From positions 2,356,001-2,420,000 of the forward strand of contig NZ_CP143541.1 in assembly GCF_040126055.1 (NCBI RefSeq): 64,000 nucleotides of DNA, in the 5' to 3' direction. The notes beneath the pieces were generated by a model, which saw only the letters and a list, made by a program, of their open reading frames with translations, did no database searches and was not told the DNA's origin. A program made the position numbers and the translations under genes. The stretch is from Pseudalkalibacillus sp. SCS-8 (lineage in GTDB: Bacteria; Bacillota; Bacilli; Bacillales; Fictibacillaceae). This document shows positions 39,510 to 50,841 of the stretch, piece after piece; within the stretch, counting starts at the first letter, position 1, and every line of letters starts with the position of its first letter.

Positions 39510-40442
39510 ATGCAAATCTTTTCTCTATTCGCCGTATTCCTGACGATTTTCTTGTTCGGAATGACGGTCATGCGCATAGGATTAAGTGCCGCTTCAAAAC
39601 AAAAATTGCAAACCTGGCTATTGAAATATACGAATACAACCTGGAAGAGTTTCCTTGCAGGAATACTTATAACGGCGATCATGCAGAGCAGCTCCGCCGT
39701 CATGGTCATCGTAATTGGTCTGGTTGCTGTGGGGATCATGAGCTTCAGACAATCCATCGGCATTATTTTAGGTGCAAATATCGGAACGACAGTGACGACA
39801 GAAATCATCACCCTAGAAATCAGTCAGCTGATCCTGCCATTCCTTATCATTGGTGTCGTTCTCATACTTTTACCGAAAACATGGACATTCTGCCTCGGTT
39901 CGACGTTATTCGGTTTAGGATGTATGTTCGTTGCCATGAACGGCTTCGAAACGTTATCCGATCCCATTACTGATTTAAAGTCTGTGAAAAATTTTCTCAA
40001 TATCACAGATGAACATCTTTGGTTAAGTTTAGGCTTAGGGACAACAATGACAGCCGTCATCCAGTCAAGTACGGCAACGACGGCGATCATCATGCCGCTG
40101 ATGAACGAGAATATCCTGACCTTGACTTCAGGGATTGCAATCTTACTCGGAGCGAATGTAGGAACGTGTGTGACCGCATTGATCGCTTGTATTGGTACAT
40201 CGAAGGAAGCGAAGCTTGTCGCCTTCGCTCACGTTTGGATCAACATTATCGGGGTGGTTTTATTCTTGCCGTTTTTAAGTGGTTTTTCGGAAATCGTCAT
40301 GCTGCTGACCCAACTCCCAGATGTTCAGATTGCTCACGCAAGTGTCCTGTTTAACGTGATTTCGTCCTTGCTCCTGCTCCCATTCGCAGGTATGTTAGCC
40401 TCCTGGATCGCTCGGGTTCATGGGTACAGAGTCGTTTCATAA
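39510..40442 (+). CDS. yqeW: Na/Pi cotransporter family protein (YqeW)
   Basis: A 310-residue membrane protein with the two QSSSA/QSSTAT-containing repeats of the Na/Pi cotransporter (NptA/SLC34) family (IMQSSSAVMVI and VIQSSTATTAII). It would import phosphate or a related anion with sodium. The length and position before deoC match B. subtilis YqeW. ATG 39510 follows a run of GGTGGTGG; a GTG at 39495 is possible. It is divergent from rpsU. Confidence 0.88.
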   Translation: MQIFSLFAVFLTIFLFGMTVMRIGLSAASKQKLQTWLLKYTNTTWKSFLAGILITAIMQSSSAVMVIVIGLVAVGIMSFRQSIGIILGANIGTTVTTEIITLEISQLILPFLIIGVVLILLPKTWTFCLGSTLFGLGCMFVAMNGFETLSDPITDLKSVKNFLNITDEHLWLSLGLGTTMTAVIQSSTATTAIIMPLMNENILTLTSGIAILLGANVGTCVTALIACIGTSKEAKLVAFAHVWINIIGVVLFLPFLSGFSEIVMLLTQLPDVQIAHASVLFNVISSLLLLPFAGMLASWIARVHGYRVVS

Positions 40443-40463
40443 GTTCTTTGAAATCCTCTTGTG

Positions 40464-40697
40464 ATATGGAGAGGACCGTTGGTGGCTTTCTATCCGTAAA
40501 AACAACGGAATCCAAATATGGAGGACAGAAAGAGGGCTTTTCTATCCGCGAAAACAACGGAATCCAAATATGGAGGACAGAAAGAGGGCTTTTCTATCCG
40601 CGAAAACAACGGAATCCAAATATGGAGGACAGAAAGAGGGCTTTTCTATCCGCGAAAACAGCGGAATCCAAATATGGAGGACAGAAAGAGGGCTTAA
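40464..40697. repeat. 52-bp tandem array B between convergent yqeW and deoC
   Basis: Units begin with GGAATCCAAATATGGAGG at 40507, 40559, 40611 and 40663, exactly 52 bp apart, with a diverged partial unit before them from about 40464. Each unit contains the imperfect hairpin GGACAGAAAG...CTTTTCTATCC. An ORF of about 100 codons crosses the array but the unit length is not a multiple of three, so each copy is read in a different frame; it is not a real gene. Confidence 0.92.
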
Positions 40698-40700
40698 AAG

Positions 40701-40735
40701 AAAAAATGACCACGACACCTTGTCGTGGTCATTTT
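40701..40735. terminator. Terminator of deoC (probably bidirectional)
   Basis: AAAATGACCACGACA and TGTCGTGGTCATTTT form a perfect stem with a minimal loop, flanked by A- and T-runs, between array B and the deoC stop. Confidence 0.88.
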
Positions 40736-40743
40736 ATAATCAA

Positions 40744-41409
40744 TTAATAATCAGCGTTTGACGTTTCGCCTTTCACGATTGAGATTCCAGAGCTTGCTCC
40801 GATACGAGTTGCGCCAGCATCAATCATTGCTTGAGCAGATTCTGGGCCACGTACGCCTCCACTTGCTTTTACGCCGATTTCAGGTCCTACAACCTTACGC
40901 ATCAATGCTACGTCTTCAACAGTCGCTCCACCTGTAGAGAATCCAGTTGACGTTTTTACGAAGTCTGCTCCAGCTTTTACGGAAAGCTCACAAGCTTGCT
41001 TCTTTTCTTCGTCAGTAAGAAGGCAAGTTTCGATGATTACTTTTGTAAGAGCTTTGCCTTTTGCTGCATCTACAACCGCTTTGATGTCTTTTTCGACGAG
41101 GTCATAGTCTTTGCTCTTCAGAGCGCCGATGTTGATGACCATGTCCACTTCTGTTGCACCGTTCTCAATAGCATTCTTCGTTTCGAATGCTTTTGTTTCT
41201 GGTGTAGAAGCGCCCAATGGGAAGCCGATTACCGTACATACCTTCACATCCGTGTCTTTCAACAATTCATAGGACAATGGAACCCACGTCGGGTTTACAC
41301 ATACTGACATGAAGTTGTATTCTTTCGCTTCTTCACATAGTTTGACGATGTCCTCTTTGTTCATATCTGGCTTTAAAGCTGTGTGATCAATCATTTTTGC
41401 GATGTTCAT
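40744..41409 (-). CDS. deoC: Deoxyribose-phosphate aldolase
   Basis: A 221-residue class I aldolase that splits 2-deoxyribose 5-phosphate into glyceraldehyde 3-phosphate and acetaldehyde in deoxynucleoside breakdown. The Schiff-base lysine is K152 in FVKTSTGF and D89 in VDMVINIG belongs to the active site. It stands alone after mtaB, here with its own terminator. Confidence 0.96.
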   Translation of the reverse strand: MNIAKMIDHTALKPDMNKEDIVKLCEEAKEYNFMSVCVNPTWVPLSYELLKDTDVKVCTVIGFPLGASTPETKAFETKNAIENGATEVDMVINIGALKSKDYDLVEKDIKAVVDAAKGKALTKVIIETCLLTDEEKKQACELSVKAGADFVKTSTGFSTGGATVEDVALMRKVVGPEIGVKASGGVRGPESAQAMIDAGATRIGASSGISIVKGETSNADY

Positions 41410-41458
41410 TTTAGCATCTCCTCTTTTGTTGTTATGGTTATTTTCTAAGATGTATGAA

Positions 41459-42811
41459 TTATGCTGTAGCGGAGGTTTCCGCTTGGTCTACATCCATTAC
41501 ACGAACGAATTGTCCTTCGTTAACAGGGTATCCCGCTTTCGTGATCTTTACTCGAACGAGTTTACCAATCAAGTCTTCTGTCCCTTCAATTCGAACCTTC
41601 ATGTAGTTGGCTGTATACCCGATAAGCCTGTTTCCTTCAGGATGGTCTTTATCGAATTCCTCTGGGATGATTTCAAGGACTTCTCCTTCATACTCAGAAG
41701 CATACTCTTTGGCCAATTGGTTGGAAAGCTCAATCAAACGATGGACACGCTCGTTCTTCACATCTTCAGGAACTTGGTTGTCCATGTTCGCAGCCGGTGT
41801 ACCCGTCCGTTTACTGAATGGGAAAACATGAAGCTCAGAAAACTTATGCTCTTTGATGAAATTATACGTTTCCATGAATTCTTCTTCTGTCTCGCCTGGG
41901 AAGCCGACGATGACATCAGATGTGATCGCTAAACCAGGCAAAGCCTTTTTCAGCCTTGTCAATCGTTCTGCGAACATCTCCATACTATACTTCCTTCTCA
42001 TACGTTTCAAAACAGTATTCGATCCGGATTGAAGCGGTATGTGGAGATGTGGAACAACTTTATCAGAGCGATCAAGCACGTCGATCACCTCATCGGTCAC
42101 CTGACTTGCTTCAATCGATGAAATTCGAAGACGCTTAAGTCCTTTCACTTGTTCATCCAGATCAGAAAGCAATTGGGCAAAGTTATAATCCTTCATATCC
42201 TCACCATATCCTGCAGTATGGATCCCTGTGAGGACAATCTCCTGATAGCCTGCATTCACAAGCTGTTGAGCCTGTTCAATGACAGCCTCAGGCTTCCTGG
42301 AACGTAAAAGTCCTCTTGCCCATGGGATAATACAGAACGTGCAGAAATTATTGCATCCTTCCTGTATTTTCAATGATGCACGAGTGCGGTCCGTGAACGC
42401 AGGTACTTCCAGCTCTTCATAAACACGAGCCTTCATGATATTACCGACGCCATTGATCGGCTGTCTTTCCCTTTTGTACTGCTCGATGTAATCAAGCATC
42501 TTTACACGATCCTGGGTGCCGACGACGACATCTACACCAGGAATCGCCATCACTTCAGCCGGGGATGTCTGCGCATAACAACCCGTCACGCATATGACAG
42601 CATCCGGATTCTGACGGATGGCTCGACGGATGACCTGACGACTTTTCTTATCGCCCGTGTTTGTTACTGTGCACGTATTAATGACATAAACATCCGCTCG
42701 TTTTTCAAAATCTGTTCGTTCGTATCCTTTATCCTGGAACAATTGCCAGATCGCTTCAGTTTCATAATGGTTCACTTTACATCCTAATGTATGAAACGCT
42801 ACAGCAGGCAT
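41459..42811 (-). CDS. mtaB: tRNA t6A37 methylthiotransferase MtaB
   Basis: A 450-residue radical-SAM methylthiotransferase that converts t6A to ms2t6A at tRNA position 37. The N-terminal cluster ligands are C11, C47 and C78, the radical-SAM Cx3Cx2C motif is C153, C157, C160, and a TRAM domain ends the protein. It is the last gene of the heat-shock operon after rsmE, as in B. subtilis (yqeV). Confidence 0.96.
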   Translation of the reverse strand: MPAVAFHTLGCKVNHYETEAIWQLFQDKGYERTDFEKRADVYVINTCTVTNTGDKKSRQVIRRAIRQNPDAVICVTGCYAQTSPAEVMAIPGVDVVVGTQDRVKMLDYIEQYKRERQPINGVGNIMKARVYEELEVPAFTDRTRASLKIQEGCNNFCTFCIIPWARGLLRSRKPEAVIEQAQQLVNAGYQEIVLTGIHTAGYGEDMKDYNFAQLLSDLDEQVKGLKRLRISSIEASQVTDEVIDVLDRSDKVVPHLHIPLQSGSNTVLKRMRRKYSMEMFAERLTRLKKALPGLAITSDVIVGFPGETEEEFMETYNFIKEHKFSELHVFPFSKRTGTPAANMDNQVPEDVKNERVHRLIELSNQLAKEYASEYEGEVLEIIPEEFDKDHPEGNRLIGYTANYMKVRIEGTEDLIGKLVRVKITKAGYPVNEGQFVRVMDVDQAETSATA

Positions 42812-42817
42812 AATTGG

Positions 42818-43573
42818 TCACCTCAATAATTCTAGTTGATAAGAAACAGCAGATAAGATATAAAATGGTGCCGTTTCAGTACGGAGAATCCGTGGTCCAA
42901 ATCCACAAGTGACGAAGCCGGCTTCTTGAAGCCTTTCCACCTCTTCATCAGTCAGGCCACCCTCAGGCCCGATGACGACCAGCATCCGGTCCACCGATGG
43001 ATCTATCTTTGTAAGTAATTTCGCCAAATTGGATCTTTCGTCTTGTTTGGCTTCCTCTTCGTAAGCGACGACTTTTATCGAATATTCCTCACTAACAGAA
43101 AGCAACTGTTTAAAGGAAACCGGTTCTTCGCAATCCGGCATCCGGTTACGATGGGATTGCTCCGCAGCTTCCTTGATGATCTTCAAAAGTCGCTCTGTTT
43201 TCTTTCTGGACTTTTTATCGTCCCATTTGACGATCGACCTGGATGCTTGGAAAGGGAGAAATTTTGATGCGCCTAACTCCGTTCCTTTTTGGACAATCAT
43301 CTCTAGTTTATCATGCTTGGGTAGCCCTTGTGCAATCGTTACAGGAATTGGCAGTTCCGTCTCAAACTCGCTCCATTCGACTATGGTGAGCTCGACAGAT
43401 GAATCGTTCAGCTCCTCAATTTCACAAACGGCCACCCGATCTTGATTATCACTGCAAATCACTTGGTCTCCAGGTGACATTCTCATCACTTTTGAAATAT
43501 GTTTCACGTCATCTCCTGTAATCCTTACAGTCGAATCTGTCATTTGATCAGGTGTAACAAAATAACGTTGCAT
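42818..43573 (-). CDS. rsmE: 16S rRNA (uracil1498-N3)-methyltransferase
   Basis: A 251-residue SPOUT-class methyltransferase with an N-terminal PUA-like domain (1-70) and the knotted C-terminal domain, including VIGPEGGLTDEEV (about 192-204) and RILRTETAP near the end. It methylates U1498 of 16S rRNA. It overlaps prmA by one base and precedes mtaB by 6 bp. Confidence 0.95.
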   Translation of the reverse strand: MQRYFVTPDQMTDSTVRITGDDVKHISKVMRMSPGDQVICSDNQDRVAVCEIEELNDSSVELTIVEWSEFETELPIPVTIAQGLPKHDKLEMIVQKGTELGASKFLPFQASRSIVKWDDKKSRKKTERLLKIIKEAAEQSHRNRMPDCEEPVSFKQLLSVSEEYSIKVVAYEEEAKQDERSNLAKLLTKIDPSVDRMLVVIGPEGGLTDEEVERLQEAGFVTCGFGPRILRTETAPFYILSAVSYQLELLR

Positions 43574-44529
43574 CAGTTGTTCACCTGTTCATCCGGCCTT
43601 TTAGCGATAAAGGCAACCCAATCTTCCATAAGTAGCGTTTCTACAACCTGGAACCCATTTTGAATAAGGGATCGTTTCACTTCTTCTTTCTTGCTGCTGA
43701 TAATTCCCGAAACGATGAACTTCCCTCCCGGCTTTAGAAGCTGGAAGGCCTGGTCATCAAAACGCATGATGATTTCAGCCAGGATATTTGCGACGATGAC
43801 ATCTACTTGTCCATCCATTTGGTCCAAGAGATTGTTTTGCCGGACCGTTACCTGCTCATGGCATTTGTTCAGCTTGATATTCAATCGTGCGCTTTTTACA
43901 GCGATTTCATCGAGATCAAGCGCTGTCACTTTTGTTGCACCGAGCTTTGCAGCAGCAATACTGAGTACACCGGATCCTGTTCCTACATCGATGACTTCAT
44001 CATCTGGCTCCAGTGTCTTTTCAAGTGCTTGTATGCACATCACTGTCGTAGGGTGTGTGCCGGTTCCGAACGCCATACCTGGATCGAGTTCAATGATCAA
44101 TTCATCTGTACTGACTTTCTCATACTCTTCCCATGTGGGGATGATGGTGATCCGTTCAGATATTTTGACCGGTTTATAGTACTTCTTCCATGCTGTGGCC
44201 CACTCTTCTTCATGAACCTCACTGATGGTGATCCGGTTATGTCCGAGGTCGATATCATGCAATAAGAGACCATTGATCGCTTCTTTAATTTCCTCGACCG
44301 TTTCACCTAAAAAGCTGTTAACCGGCAAATAAGCCTTTACGATGACCCCCTCGTCAGGGTAATCATCTGGATTCAGTTGGTAGATCTCACCCATAGAAGT
44401 ATCCCATACTTTCACAAGGTCCTGTGGATCTTCGATAACGACACCGCTCGCTCCGGATTCATGCAATATATTCGAAATCGGTTCAATTGCTTCCTGTGTT
44501 GTTAGAATACTGATTTCAGACCACTTCAT
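43573..44529 (-). CDS. prmA: Ribosomal protein L11 methyltransferase
   Basis: A 318-residue PrmA that trimethylates ribosomal protein L11. The family motif [14 protein letters not shown] and the SAM-binding [13 protein letters not shown] lie around 165-200, and NILAE follows. ATG 44529 gives the family start MKWSE; an in-frame ATG at 44541 is closer to an AAAGG RBS and remains possible. It follows dnaJ. Confidence 0.95.
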   Translation of the reverse strand: MKWSEISILTTQEAIEPISNILHESGASGVVIEDPQDLVKVWDTSMGEIYQLNPDDYPDEGVIVKAYLPVNSFLGETVEEIKEAINGLLLHDIDLGHNRITISEVHEEEWATAWKKYYKPVKISERITIIPTWEEYEKVSTDELIIELDPGMAFGTGTHPTTVMCIQALEKTLEPDDEVIDVGTGSGVLSIAAAKLGATKVTALDLDEIAVKSARLNIKLNKCHEQVTVRQNNLLDQMDGQVDVIVANILAEIIMRFDDQAFQLLKPGGKFIVSGIISSKKEEVKRSLIQNGFQVVETLLMEDWVAFIAKRPDEQVNN

Positions 44530-44568
44530 GAGATCTACCATCTACCTTTCCTTTTTCATTGCAAAGCC

Positions 44569-45678
44569 TTATTCACCTTTAAAAGCTCTTTTCACTTTAC
44601 TGAACAGATTTCCATGTTGTTCATCAACGGATTCGCCGCTCAACTCAGCAAATTCTCGCAACAACGCCTTCTGACGCTCGCTCAAATTCTGCGGTGTGAC
44701 GACTTTTATTCTTACGTGTTGGTCACCTTGACCATATCCGCGGACATTCTGTACACCTTTTCCGCGTAAACGGAATACCTTACCGGATTGTGTGCCGGCA
44801 GGAATTTTCAGTTTCACATTTCCGTGCAGCGTAGGGACCTCAATCTCATCTCCAAGAGAGACTTGAGTAAATGTAAGCGGCATGTCGACGTGAATGTCAT
44901 CACCTTCACGTTTATAAAACTCGTGTGGCGTTACACGCACGACAACATAAAGATCCCCTGGAGGACCTCCGTTTTCACCAGCTTCACCTTTTCCAGCGAC
45001 ACGGATCTGTTGACCATGATCAATTCCAGCAGGAATCTTGACATGGATTTTCTTCTGTTTACGTACTTTTCCTTTTCCGTGACAAGTGTTGCATTTGTCC
45101 TTGATGAATTTCCCTGTTCCATTACAGTGATGACACACACGACGGTTCACGACGCGTCCGAACGGTGTATTCTGTTCGACATTCAATTGTCCGCTTCCAC
45201 CACAATGCGAGCAGGTTTCAGGTTTCGTACCTGGTTTAGCACCAGATCCAAAACAAGTCTCACATTCTTCTTCACGTGGAATTTGAATATCGGTTTCTTT
45301 TCCGAACACCGCTTCTTCAAACTTCAACGTCATCGTATATTGAAGATCCGCTCCTTGGCGAGGTGCATTCGGGTTACGACGACCGCCGCCACCGAAGAAC
45401 ATGTCAAAGATATCTCCAAAGCCTCCGAAGTCAGCTCCACCTGCACCGAATCCTTGATTTGGATCCGAATGGCCAAACTGATCATAGTGTGTCTTCTTCT
45501 GAGGATCACTTAACACATCGTAAGCTTCTTTTACTTCTTTAAATTTTTCTTCTGCATCCGCTTCTTTATTAACGTCCGGATGATATTTTCTCGCGAGTTT
45601 TCGATAAGCTTTTTTAACCTCATCTGTCGAAGCGTTCTTATCGACGCCTAAGACTTCATAATAATCTCGCTTACTCAA
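44569..45678 (-). CDS. dnaJ: Chaperone DnaJ
   Basis: A 369-residue DnaJ, co-chaperone of DnaK. The J domain has HPD at 33-35, a Gly/Phe-rich linker follows, then the zinc domain with four CxxCxGxG-type repeats, and the C-terminal substrate domain. The start is a TTG at 45678, eight bases after GGGAG, giving the family N-terminus [11 protein letters not shown]; a GTG at 45687 is less likely. Confidence 0.97.
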   Translation of the reverse strand: MSKRDYYEVLGVDKNASTDEVKKAYRKLARKYHPDVNKEADAEEKFKEVKEAYDVLSDPQKKTHYDQFGHSDPNQGFGAGGADFGGFGDIFDMFFGGGGRRNPNAPRQGADLQYTMTLKFEEAVFGKETDIQIPREEECETCFGSGAKPGTKPETCSHCGGSGQLNVEQNTPFGRVVNRRVCHHCNGTGKFIKDKCNTCHGKGKVRKQKKIHVKIPAGIDHGQQIRVAGKGEAGENGGPPGDLYVVVRVTPHEFYKREGDDIHVDMPLTFTQVSLGDEIEVPTLHGNVKLKIPAGTQSGKVFRLRGKGVQNVRGYGQGDQHVRIKVVTPQNLSERQKALLREFAELSGESVDEQHGNLFSKVKRAFKGE

Positions 45679-45763
45679 GACACTCACTCCCGGTTCTTTT
45701 ACATAACGATTATCATATCACTATATTCTATGAATCCGCAACAGGCTGCACAGTTTTTTACAA

Positions 45764-45828
45764 TTCCATAACATACGGAAAACTTGGCATCGCCAAGCTT
45801 TCCGAATTTTAAGCTTCATGTTATGAAA
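45764..45828. repeat. Nested inverted repeats between dnaK and dnaJ
   Basis: Inner arms CGGAAAACTTGGC (45776-45788) and GCCAAGCTTTCCG (45792-45804) match at 12 of 13 positions, with a three-base loop. Outer arms TTCCATAACAT (45764-45774) and ATGTTATGAAA (45818-45828) enclose them. There is no T-run after it on the minus strand, so it is more likely an mRNA processing or stability element than a terminator. Confidence 0.65.
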
Positions 45829-45867
45829 TTCACTCTGTGCGTTACAAATTTCATATTCTTCATTAGC

Positions 45868-45907
45868 GGAAAAAAGTCAAAGCCTAGAAGACTGACTTTG
45901 ACTTTTC
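45868..45907 (-). terminator. Terminator-like hairpin after dnaK
   Basis: On the minus strand AAAAGTCAAAG pairs with CTTTGACTTTT and is followed by more Ts. It would partly stop transcription between dnaK and dnaJ, lowering dnaJ relative to dnaK. Confidence 0.75.
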
Positions 45908-45921
45908 CCTATCATTCACGA

Positions 45922-47766
<1,845 letters not shown>

Positions 47767-47794
47767 CTATTTAAATATGTAGTCCAATGACTTT

Positions 47795-48346
47795 TTATTT
47801 CGAGTTCACCTTGACCATTGCTGGCCGGATGACACGGTCTTTCAGCAAGTAGCCTTTTTGCAAGACTTCAACGACTGTATTGTCTTCATAATCGTCTTCT
47901 TGTACTTGCATGACAGCTTGATGTTGATGCGGATCGAATGTAGCTCCTTCCGCTTCAATCTCTTCAACACCTTCGTTTTTCAGGGCTTCAATCAGTTGAT
48001 TGTAAACCATTTTCATCCCTTGAAGAAACGAATCAGTCTGTTCACTGCTGTTCGTTTGAAGAGCACGCTCAAAGTTATCAATTACAGGAAGCAATCCTTC
48101 AACAATTCCTTGAGCACGGTATTTCGCAGCAGCTTCTTTTTCCTCGCGCGTACGGCGACGGAAATTGTCATAATCAGCCTGAGTACGAATCAGACGGTTT
48201 TTTATTTCATCGAGTTCCTGTTCAAGCTCAGTCACTCGGTCCATTTCTTCAGTCTCAGTTGACTCAGATGTTTCTTCCACCTGCTCCTCAACTGTTTCAG
48301 ATTTCTCCTCAACTGTTTCTTCTTGTTGTTGCTTATTCTCTTCCAC
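47795..48346 (-). CDS. grpE: Nucleotide exchange factor GrpE
   Basis: A 183-residue GrpE that releases ADP from DnaK. A Glu-rich N-terminus leads into a long coiled coil (about 40-100) and the C-terminal beta domain (ending PAMVKVNSK). The GTG at 48346 lies eight bases after GGAGG and is preferred over the GTG at 48355 that overlaps the RBS. Confidence 0.95.
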   Translation of the reverse strand: MEENKQQQEETVEEKSETVEEQVEETSESTETEEMDRVTELEQELDEIKNRLIRTQADYDNFRRRTREEKEAAAKYRAQGIVEGLLPVIDNFERALQTNSSEQTDSFLQGMKMVYNQLIEALKNEGVEEIEAEGATFDPHQHQAVMQVQEDDYEDNTVVEVLQKGYLLKDRVIRPAMVKVNSK

Positions 48347-48449
48347 TTCATTCACCTCCCTGACCTAATAAAGCTTTATTTGTGAAACATTTTATCTGGA
48401 CATGAAAAGAAGGGAGAGGTGATCTCCCACTCTAAATGTATTTCCATTA

Positions 48450-49484
48450 TCAGTTTGAATAATACCGCTGTGTCAGGACCTTCGTCAAATCTTTTGATAG
48501 TAAGTCGAGAAGACCGATCACACGTGGATATTCCATCCTTGTAGGACCAAGGATCGCGAGTGTTCCCATGTGCTGTCCACCTATGGAATAACTTGCGGAA
48601 ATCAGACTGCAGTTCTTCATCTCCTGGATCGTGTTTTCAGCTCCAATTTTCACCTTGATACCAGAAGTACCATCCTGATGAAGAAGCTGCTGGACAAGGT
48701 CCTGCTTTTCAATCGCATTATAAAGGTCTTTCACCTTATTGACATCCTGGAATTCAGGTTGGTTCAATATGTTGGTTTTACCTCCATAATAGACTTTGTC
48801 CGATTTCTCAGTTTGAAACAACTGGTCCAAGAAATCAAGTGTCTGCTTATAATTTTCCGTATGAGTCCTCAACAGGCCTTCAACTTCTGATTGAAGCCTC
48901 AATTTCAGATGTGAAAAAGGAACACCCTTCAAACGTTCATTCAAGATATTCACTGTGCGTTCAATATCCGCAGAATCCATTTCCTCCGGCAAGTCGACCG
49001 TATATTTCTCGACATGGCCTGTATCGGTAATCAAGACGAAAATTGCAGTTCCTTTAGAAATCGGAACAATTTGAAGATGCTTCAGCTTCGTCTCATAGAC
49101 TTCAGGTCCCAAGATAATGGATGTGTAATTTGTAATTTCAGAGAGTAAGGTCGCTGAATGCTCGATCAAGAGTTCCAGCTCATACATTTTTTCATGAAAT
49201 AGGGAGTGAATCCTCGCCATATCATGCTGTTTCAATTGGACAGGAGAAAGCAGGTTATCTACGTAAAAGCGATAGCCTTTCTCAGATGGTATCCGCCCTG
49301 AAGAGCTATGGGTCTTTTCAATGAATCCCATATCCTCCAAGTCTGCAAGTTCATTACGAATCGTTGCGGAACTGTACGTGATGTCCTGTCTTTTCGAAAT
49401 ACTACGAGATCCCAGGGGCTCTGCATTTTGAATATACTCGTCTATAAGAATCTGGAGAATTAACAGCTGACGATCTGTTAACAT
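48450..49484 (-). CDS. hrcA: Heat-inducible transcription repressor HrcA
   Basis: A 344-residue HrcA, the repressor that binds CIRCE and needs GroEL for activity. The N-terminal winged helix (SSATIRNELADLEDMGFIEKTHSSSG) and the GAF-like core are intact. The ATG at 49484 gives the family start MLTDRQ. It is the first gene of the operon and lies just downstream of a perfect CIRCE, so it controls itself. Confidence 0.97.
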   Translation of the reverse strand: MLTDRQLLILQILIDEYIQNAEPLGSRSISKRQDITYSSATIRNELADLEDMGFIEKTHSSSGRIPSEKGYRFYVDNLLSPVQLKQHDMARIHSLFHEKMYELELLIEHSATLLSEITNYTSIILGPEVYETKLKHLQIVPISKGTAIFVLITDTGHVEKYTVDLPEEMDSADIERTVNILNERLKGVPFSHLKLRLQSEVEGLLRTHTENYKQTLDFLDQLFQTEKSDKVYYGGKTNILNQPEFQDVNKVKDLYNAIEKQDLVQQLLHQDGTSGIKVKIGAENTIQEMKNCSLISASYSIGGQHMGTLAILGPTRMEYPRVIGLLDLLSKDLTKVLTQRYYSN

Positions 49485-49503
49485 CAATTCTCATCCCCCT
49501 TTG

Positions 49504-49530
49504 TTAGCACTCTGTCTGTTCGAGTGCTAA
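49504..49530. promoter_or_regulatory. CIRCE operator of the hrcA operon
   Basis: TTAGCACTC and GAGTGCTAA are separated by nine bases, a perfect match to CIRCE. It lies 20 bp upstream of the hrcA start. Confidence 0.97.
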
Positions 49531-49542
49531 TTCTACTTTATA

Positions 49543-49571
49543 AATTACCAAATCGGAATTTAGTTTGTCAA
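49543..49571 (-). promoter_or_regulatory. Candidate sigma-A promoter of hrcA
   Basis: On the minus strand TTGACA (49566-49571) is a perfect -35; an 18-bp spacer leads to TAATTT, a poor -10. The location upstream of CIRCE fits the usual heat-shock promoter. Confidence 0.45.
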
Positions 49572-49574
49572 TGT

Positions 49575-50717
49575 TTAAATCACACCGATGAACTCCTGGA
49601 ATACTTCGTTGCCGAGAAACACACCTTTATCCGTTAACCGTAAGTTTTTCGGGGTACTGATCAGCAACCCTTTCGATACGAGTTTATCAATTTGGGCGCC
49701 GAAAACCTCGTCCATTTCGACCTTGAATTTCTGATGGAACAACGCCTTATCTACTCCAGACCTTTTACGAAGGCCGAGAAATACCTCTTCTTCCATTTGC
49801 TCATTCACAGTCAGTTCATTGACAGCCCGTTGGGGCAACTCCCCTTCTTCGATTTTACGGATATAATGCGGTAATGGTTTTATATTTTCATACCGCTTAT
49901 TTTCAATATACCCATGTGCTCCGGCGCCGATGCCATAGTACTCTTCATTTTTCCAGTACACGAGGTTATGACGGCTTTCGTAACCAGGCTTACCGAAATT
50001 ACTGATTTCATATTGGTTAAAGCCGTTCTGCTTCAATGTCTCGATCAAATACGTAAACATTTCCGATTCCTGCTCTTCCCCAGGCAGTGTCAATTGACCT
50101 TTTCGATCCCTGATATAAAAAACGGTCTGCTTCTCCACTTGAAGCGAGTAGGCAGAGATATGAGGAACGTCCAGATCGATCGCGTGTTGTACGGACTGCT
50201 TGAACATCTCCAATGTTTGGCCAGGAAGCCCGAACATCAAGTCGATGGAGATGTTTTCGAATCCGACGGCTTGTGCCTCAGCAATCATCTTCCATACGTC
50301 GTCCTGACGGTGGTTTCGGTTGAGCGTGGATAACAGCGTATCTTGAAAGGCTTGTACACCTATGCTTAATCGGTTTACGCCTGCTTCCTTCAAGATGTCC
50401 AGTTTATTCCGGTCCGTCACAGATGGATTGGCCTCTACCGTAAATTCAACGTCAGAATGAATCGGCTGCAGGTTCGTCTTCACACTCTCGAGCATCTTTT
50501 TTAACTGATCCTCACTTAGTGCAGTAGGTGTCCCCCCGCCAATATAAATCGTTTCAATCGGTTCTTGATCGGTTGTACGGACGAGCCTTTTCATTTCCAG
50601 GTCCATCGCATCCAAATAATCATCGACTGGCTGACCTTCCAAGAGAAATTTATTAAAATCACAATAATGACAGATCTGTTCACAAAACGGGATATGAACA
50701 TAAGCGGCTTTAACCAT
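49575..50717 (-). CDS. hemW: Haem chaperone HemW
   Basis: A 380-residue radical-SAM protein of the HemW (YqeR) branch. The Cx3Cx2C motif is C12, C16, C19 and the family IYIGGGTPT and GLPGQT motifs follow. HemW is thought to bind haem and deliver it, and is distinct from the coproporphyrinogen oxidase HemN. ATG 50717 gives the family start; the frame stays open to a GTG at 50753 with no better RBS. Confidence 0.93.
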   Translation of the reverse strand: MVKAAYVHIPFCEQICHYCDFNKFLLEGQPVDDYLDAMDLEMKRLVRTTDQEPIETIYIGGGTPTALSEDQLKKMLESVKTNLQPIHSDVEFTVEANPSVTDRNKLDILKEAGVNRLSIGVQAFQDTLLSTLNRNHRQDDVWKMIAEAQAVGFENISIDLMFGLPGQTLEMFKQSVQHAIDLDVPHISAYSLQVEKQTVFYIRDRKGQLTLPGEEQESEMFTYLIETLKQNGFNQYEISNFGKPGYESRHNLVYWKNEEYYGIGAGAHGYIENKRYENIKPLPHYIRKIEEGELPQRAVNELTVNEQMEEEVFLGLRKRSGVDKALFHQKFKVEMDEVFGAQIDKLVSKGLLISTPKNLRLTDKGVFLGNEVFQEFIGVI

Positions 50718-50789
50718 ATCAATCACACTTTCAATCAGATAATTGAATTGCACTTTTCCAAAACCCTTAAAATAAAGGTTTTACATCGT

Positions 50790-50828
50790 AAAAAGAAGAC
50801 TGGCTTGTGTATCCTAATCGCCAGTCTT
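50790..50828 (-). terminator. Intrinsic terminator of lepA
   Basis: On the minus strand AAGACTGGC and GCCAGTCTT pair perfectly around a 15-base loop and are followed by a CTTTTTA tail. Confidence 0.8.
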
Positions 50829-50841
50829 AACCAGTTTGTAT

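Noticed and set aside
40464..40697. CRISPR array
   Set aside because: Units are head-to-tail without unique spacers, and there are no cas genes nearby. The same applies to arrays A and C.
40448..40747. ORF of about 100 codons across array B
   Set aside because: It is built from 52-bp repeats read in three frames, has no RBS and no family resemblance. The repeat, not the protein, is conserved.
44788..45513. Long ORF antisense to dnaJ (241 codons)
   Set aside because: Shadow frame of dnaJ with no translation signals.
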